In this document: positions 61,725 through 64,000 of the stretch, in pieces
Layout: the number at the start of each line of letters is the position of its first letter
How positions within the stretch are numbered: the stretch's first letter is position 1
DNA from: Lachnospiraceae bacterium
GTDB lineage: Bacteria; Bacillota; Clostridia; Lachnospirales; Lachnospiraceae
Length of the DNA stretch: 64,000 bases
Assembly: GCA_017518185.1 (NCBI GenBank)
Contig: JAFWWB010000091.1
Coordinates: 1-64,000, forward strand
Direction of reading: 5' to 3'
Translations under genes and position numbers: made by a program
Notes under the pieces: model-generated
What the model was told of the DNA's origin: nothing
Seen by the model: the letters and a program-made list of their open reading frames with translations, nothing else
Databases searched by the model: none

Positions 61725-64000
61725 GATAGAATATACACCGGAACAGAAGACAGTTATCGACAGCAGGGACTGCCAGATGCTGGTCAGCGCGGCTGCAGGC
61801 AGCGGAAAGACCGCAGTGCTGACCCAGAGGATCATCTCCCTCATATCCGATAAGGAGAGGCCGGCGGATATAGACCGCTTTCTCATTGTGACCTTTACAA
61901 AGGCCGCAGCGGCCGAGATGAGGGAAAGGATAGGTTCCGCCATTGCAGCATATTTAGCTGAGCATCCCGGGGACCGGAGGATGAGCAGACAGGCGGTACT
62001 GCTCAACAATGCCCAGATAAGCACCATCGACAGCTTCTGTAATTTTGTGGTAAAGAATAACTTTGCGGATATAGATCTTGAGCCGGGCTTCCGTACCATG
62101 GAAGAAGGTGAAGGCAAGCTGCTGCTCCAGGATGCGCTGGACGAGATCCTGGAAGAGGAATATGCCGCCGGAAGTGAAGGCTTCATCAATCTGGTGGACA
62201 GCTATGTCACGGGCGGTAATGAAAGCACGCTGGAGAAGATGATAAAAAAGCTGCTGAACCAGGTCCGCAGCTATCCGGATCCGGAAGCAAAGCTCAGGGC
62301 CTCTCTGGAGGAAGAGAGTGTGCTGGGGGAGGAGTGGTACGGTTTCCTGAAAAAACGGAGCCTCCTGCTCATAAAAGAGATCTATGCCCTGGTCACGGAG
62401 GCAGAGAAGCTCTGCCGTGAGCCGGACGGACCCGACAAGTACCTTCCCACGGTGGAGGAATACAAGCTGCTGACGGAGCGCTTAAGCGCCGCGGAGGAGC
62501 ATAACGAGAGGGTGAGGCTGCTTGGCGCCTTCTCTCCCAAGCTGACTCCGGTGAGGACCGCGAAAGTGGATCCCGAATTGAAGGAGAGAGCTCAGGCTCT
62601 GATCAATAAGGCTAAAGACTATGTGGGTAAACTCAGGAAGTATTTTTCCCGGGATGAGGAGAGTGAATGTGCGGCCCTTGAGCAGGCGGTAAATAACATA
62701 CATGAGCTGGCAAGGCTTGCCTTAAGGCTCCTGGAGCGTTTCGGTGAAAAGAAGCGGGAGCGCCAGGTGGTAGACTTCAACGATATGGAGCATTTCGCCC
62801 TGAAGATACTGACCCGTGAGGAAGACGGCAGGCTTGTGCCCTCAAAGGCAGCGCTGGAATACAGGGACTATTTTGAATATATCTTTATCGACGAATACCA
62901 GGACAGCAACTATCTGCAGGAATACGTGCTCTCTGCCATAGCAAGGGAGAATAACCGGTTTATGGTGGGAGATGTGAAGCAGAGCATCTACCGTTTCAGG
63001 CAGGCCAGACCCGAGATCTTCATGGATAAGTATGACAGCTTCTCTGAGGAGGGCAGCAGCCGGCGTATAGACTTAAGCAGCAATTTCCGGAGCAGGAAAG
63101 AGGTGCTGGATTTTGTGAACGATGTGTTCGAGGTCATCATGACCCGGGAAAGCTGCGGCATAGAATATGATATGAGCGCCAGGCTGAAACCCGAAGCCCG
63201 GTATCCCGGGCCTGAAGGTGATGAGTACATCACCGAGATAGAAACGCTGGTCTATGATGAAGAGGCAGAGGAGGTAAAGGACAAGACCGAGCTGGAAGCG
63301 CTCATGGCAGCCCGGAGGATCAGCTCCCTCATGCGGGAAGGCTTTAAGGTCTATGACAGGGACCTGGACGCCCTGAGACCCGTAAGGTATTCCGATATAG
63401 TTGTGCTGGCCCGTTCTGCCTCCTCCTATGATAAAGCGATGACGAAGGTATTTGCGGCCAATGATATCCCGCTGTACTGCGGAAAGGGCAAAGGGTATCT
63501 GTCTGCGGCCGAGGTGCGCCGCGTACTCGATGCCCTCAGGCTCATAGATAATCCCAGGCAGGATGAGGCGCTTTACGGCACTCTGGTGCATTTCCTTGAG
63601 CTTATGGACGATGAGGATATGGTAAAGCTGAGGAAAGGGGATACAGGCCGCCCTCTTATAGAGAGCATAAGGTCCTATCCGGATTCCGAAGGGGCTGAAG
63701 GAGAGACCGCGGCGAAATGCCGGAAGGCTCTGGAATGGCTGGCTGAGTACAGGAAATACGCCGGATATATGACCGTAAGGGAGCTTACGGTGAGGCTGAT
63801 CGAAAAAAGCGGCTATCTGGACAGGGCCTCCGCCATGCCGGGAGGAGTACAGAGAAGGGCAAATCTCAAGCTGCTGCTGGAACGCGCCGATGAATTCGAG
63901 AAATCCAGCTACCGGGGGCTCTTTCATTTCATCAGGTATATCGGCCAGCTGAAAGAAATAGATGCGGATCCCGGCGAGGCGGACACCATAAGCGAAGATG
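61717..64000 (+). CDS. addA: AddA subunit of AddAB, cut by the window end
   Basis: The frame is open from the ATG at 61717, which has AAGGGGTG upstream and overlaps the addB stop, to the window end, giving about 761 residues of a protein normally near 1200. UvrD/Rep motifs are present: VSAAAGSGKTAVLTQRI (motif I), LIVTFTKAAAAEMRERI (motif Ia), YIFIDEYQDSNYLQE (motif II) and MVGDVKQSIYRFRQA (motif III). It is the 3'-5' helicase and second nuclease subunit; the nuclease domain lies beyond the window. Confidence 0.95.
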   Translation, partial: MAKIEYTPEQKTVIDSRDCQMLVSAAAGSGKTAVLTQRIISLISDKERPADIDRFLIVTFTKAAAAEMRERIGSAIAAYLAEHPGDRRMSRQAVLLNNAQISTIDSFCNFVVKNNFADIDLEPGFRTMEEGEGKLLLQDALDEILEEEYAAGSEGFINLVDSYVTGGNESTLEKMIKKLLNQVRSYPDPEAKLRASLEEESVLGEEWYGFLKKRSLLLIKEIYALVTEAEKLCREPDGPDKYLPTVEEYKLLTERLSAAEEHNERVRLLGAFSPKLTPVRTAKVDPELKERAQALINKAKDYVGKLRKYFSRDEESECAALEQAVNNIHELARLALRLLERFGEKKRERQVVDFNDMEHFALKILTREEDGRLVPSKAALEYRDYFEYIFIDEYQDSNYLQEYVLSAIARENNRFMVGDVKQSIYRFRQARPEIFMDKYDSFSEEGSSRRIDLSSNFRSRKEVLDFVNDVFEVIMTRESCGIEYDMSARLKPEARYPGPEGDEYITEIETLVYDEEAEEVKDKTELEALMAARRISSLMREGFKVYDRDLDALRPVRYSDIVVLARSASSYDKAMTKVFAANDIPLYCGKGKGYLSAAEVRRVLDALRLIDNPRQDEALYGTLVHFLELMDDEDMVKLRKGDTGRPLIESIRSYPDSEGAEGETAAKCRKALEWLAEYRKYAGYMTVRELTVRLIEKSGYLDRASAMPGGVQRRANLKLLLERADEFEKSSYRGLFHFIRYIGQLKEIDADPGEADTISED

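Overview
The window looks like chromosome of an anaerobic Clostridia, most probably Lachnospiraceae. The grounds are Firmicutes-type ribosome-binding sites and promoters, AddAB rather than RecBCD, GatCAB beside aspS, a GPH-type alpha-galactoside pathway, and AGGAGG-led, tightly overlapping genes nearly all on the + strand. I cannot name a species. No rRNA or CRISPR array was seen; one tRNA (Leu, anticodon TAG) is present.

Layout. 1-7.96 kb is an accessory, partly A/T-rich strip: the end of a cut gene, a frameshifted small coiled-coil gene, a three-gene cassette (unknown protein, DUF3696-like AAA ATPase, PIN nuclease) that resembles a defence or toxin module, a membrane GT-C/GT2 glycosylation pair, an Rpn-type PD-(D/E)XK nuclease with a LexA (SOS) box inside its promoter, transposon-end-like repeats, and a DUF4143 ATPase followed by a scar of a second Rpn gene. 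7.96-14.6 kb holds superoxide dismutase, a bactoprenol-type glycosyltransferase, an unrecognised 563-residue protein and a SWIM/SNF2 helicase. 14.6-15.6 kb is a gene-poor kilobase with a perfect 20-bp inverted repeat and recurring GTTATGTAAACC motifs.

15.6-31.8 kb is the most unusual block. It begins with a 1280-residue surface protein (seven B-repeat-like modules, a stalk of twelve 16-residue repeats, one membrane helix and a C-terminal domain). Two tandem ClpX-like AAA+ unfoldases follow, lacking the zinc-binding domain and with altered pore loops but keeping the IGF-type ClpP loop. Then come two membrane diguanylate cyclases (tRNA-Leu between them), an orphan oligopeptide-binding lipoprotein, an LtaS-like phosphoglycerol transferase and dihydroorotase. 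I consider the surface protein plus paired unfoldases the best candidate for an undescribed system.

31.9-46.8 kb is secretion and sugar metabolism: a CAP-domain protein divergent from an OFA-type transporter whose last helix lies beyond an in-frame stop, then galK, a GPH symporter, GH36 alpha-galactosidase, glycogen phosphorylase, an acyl-CoA ligase with a thioesterase, a histone-H1-like Lys/Ala protein, and malQ. Together these import and hydrolyse alpha-galactosides, phosphorylate galactose and process alpha-glucans.

46.8-64 kb carries a CYTH protein, an ECF-like sigma factor with a probable anti-sigma factor, aspS, gatC, a NAGPA-type secreted glycosidase starting inside gatC, a PurF paralogue lacking the N-terminal cysteine, an EamA transporter, nadE, gatA-gatB, addB and the start of addA, which runs off the window.
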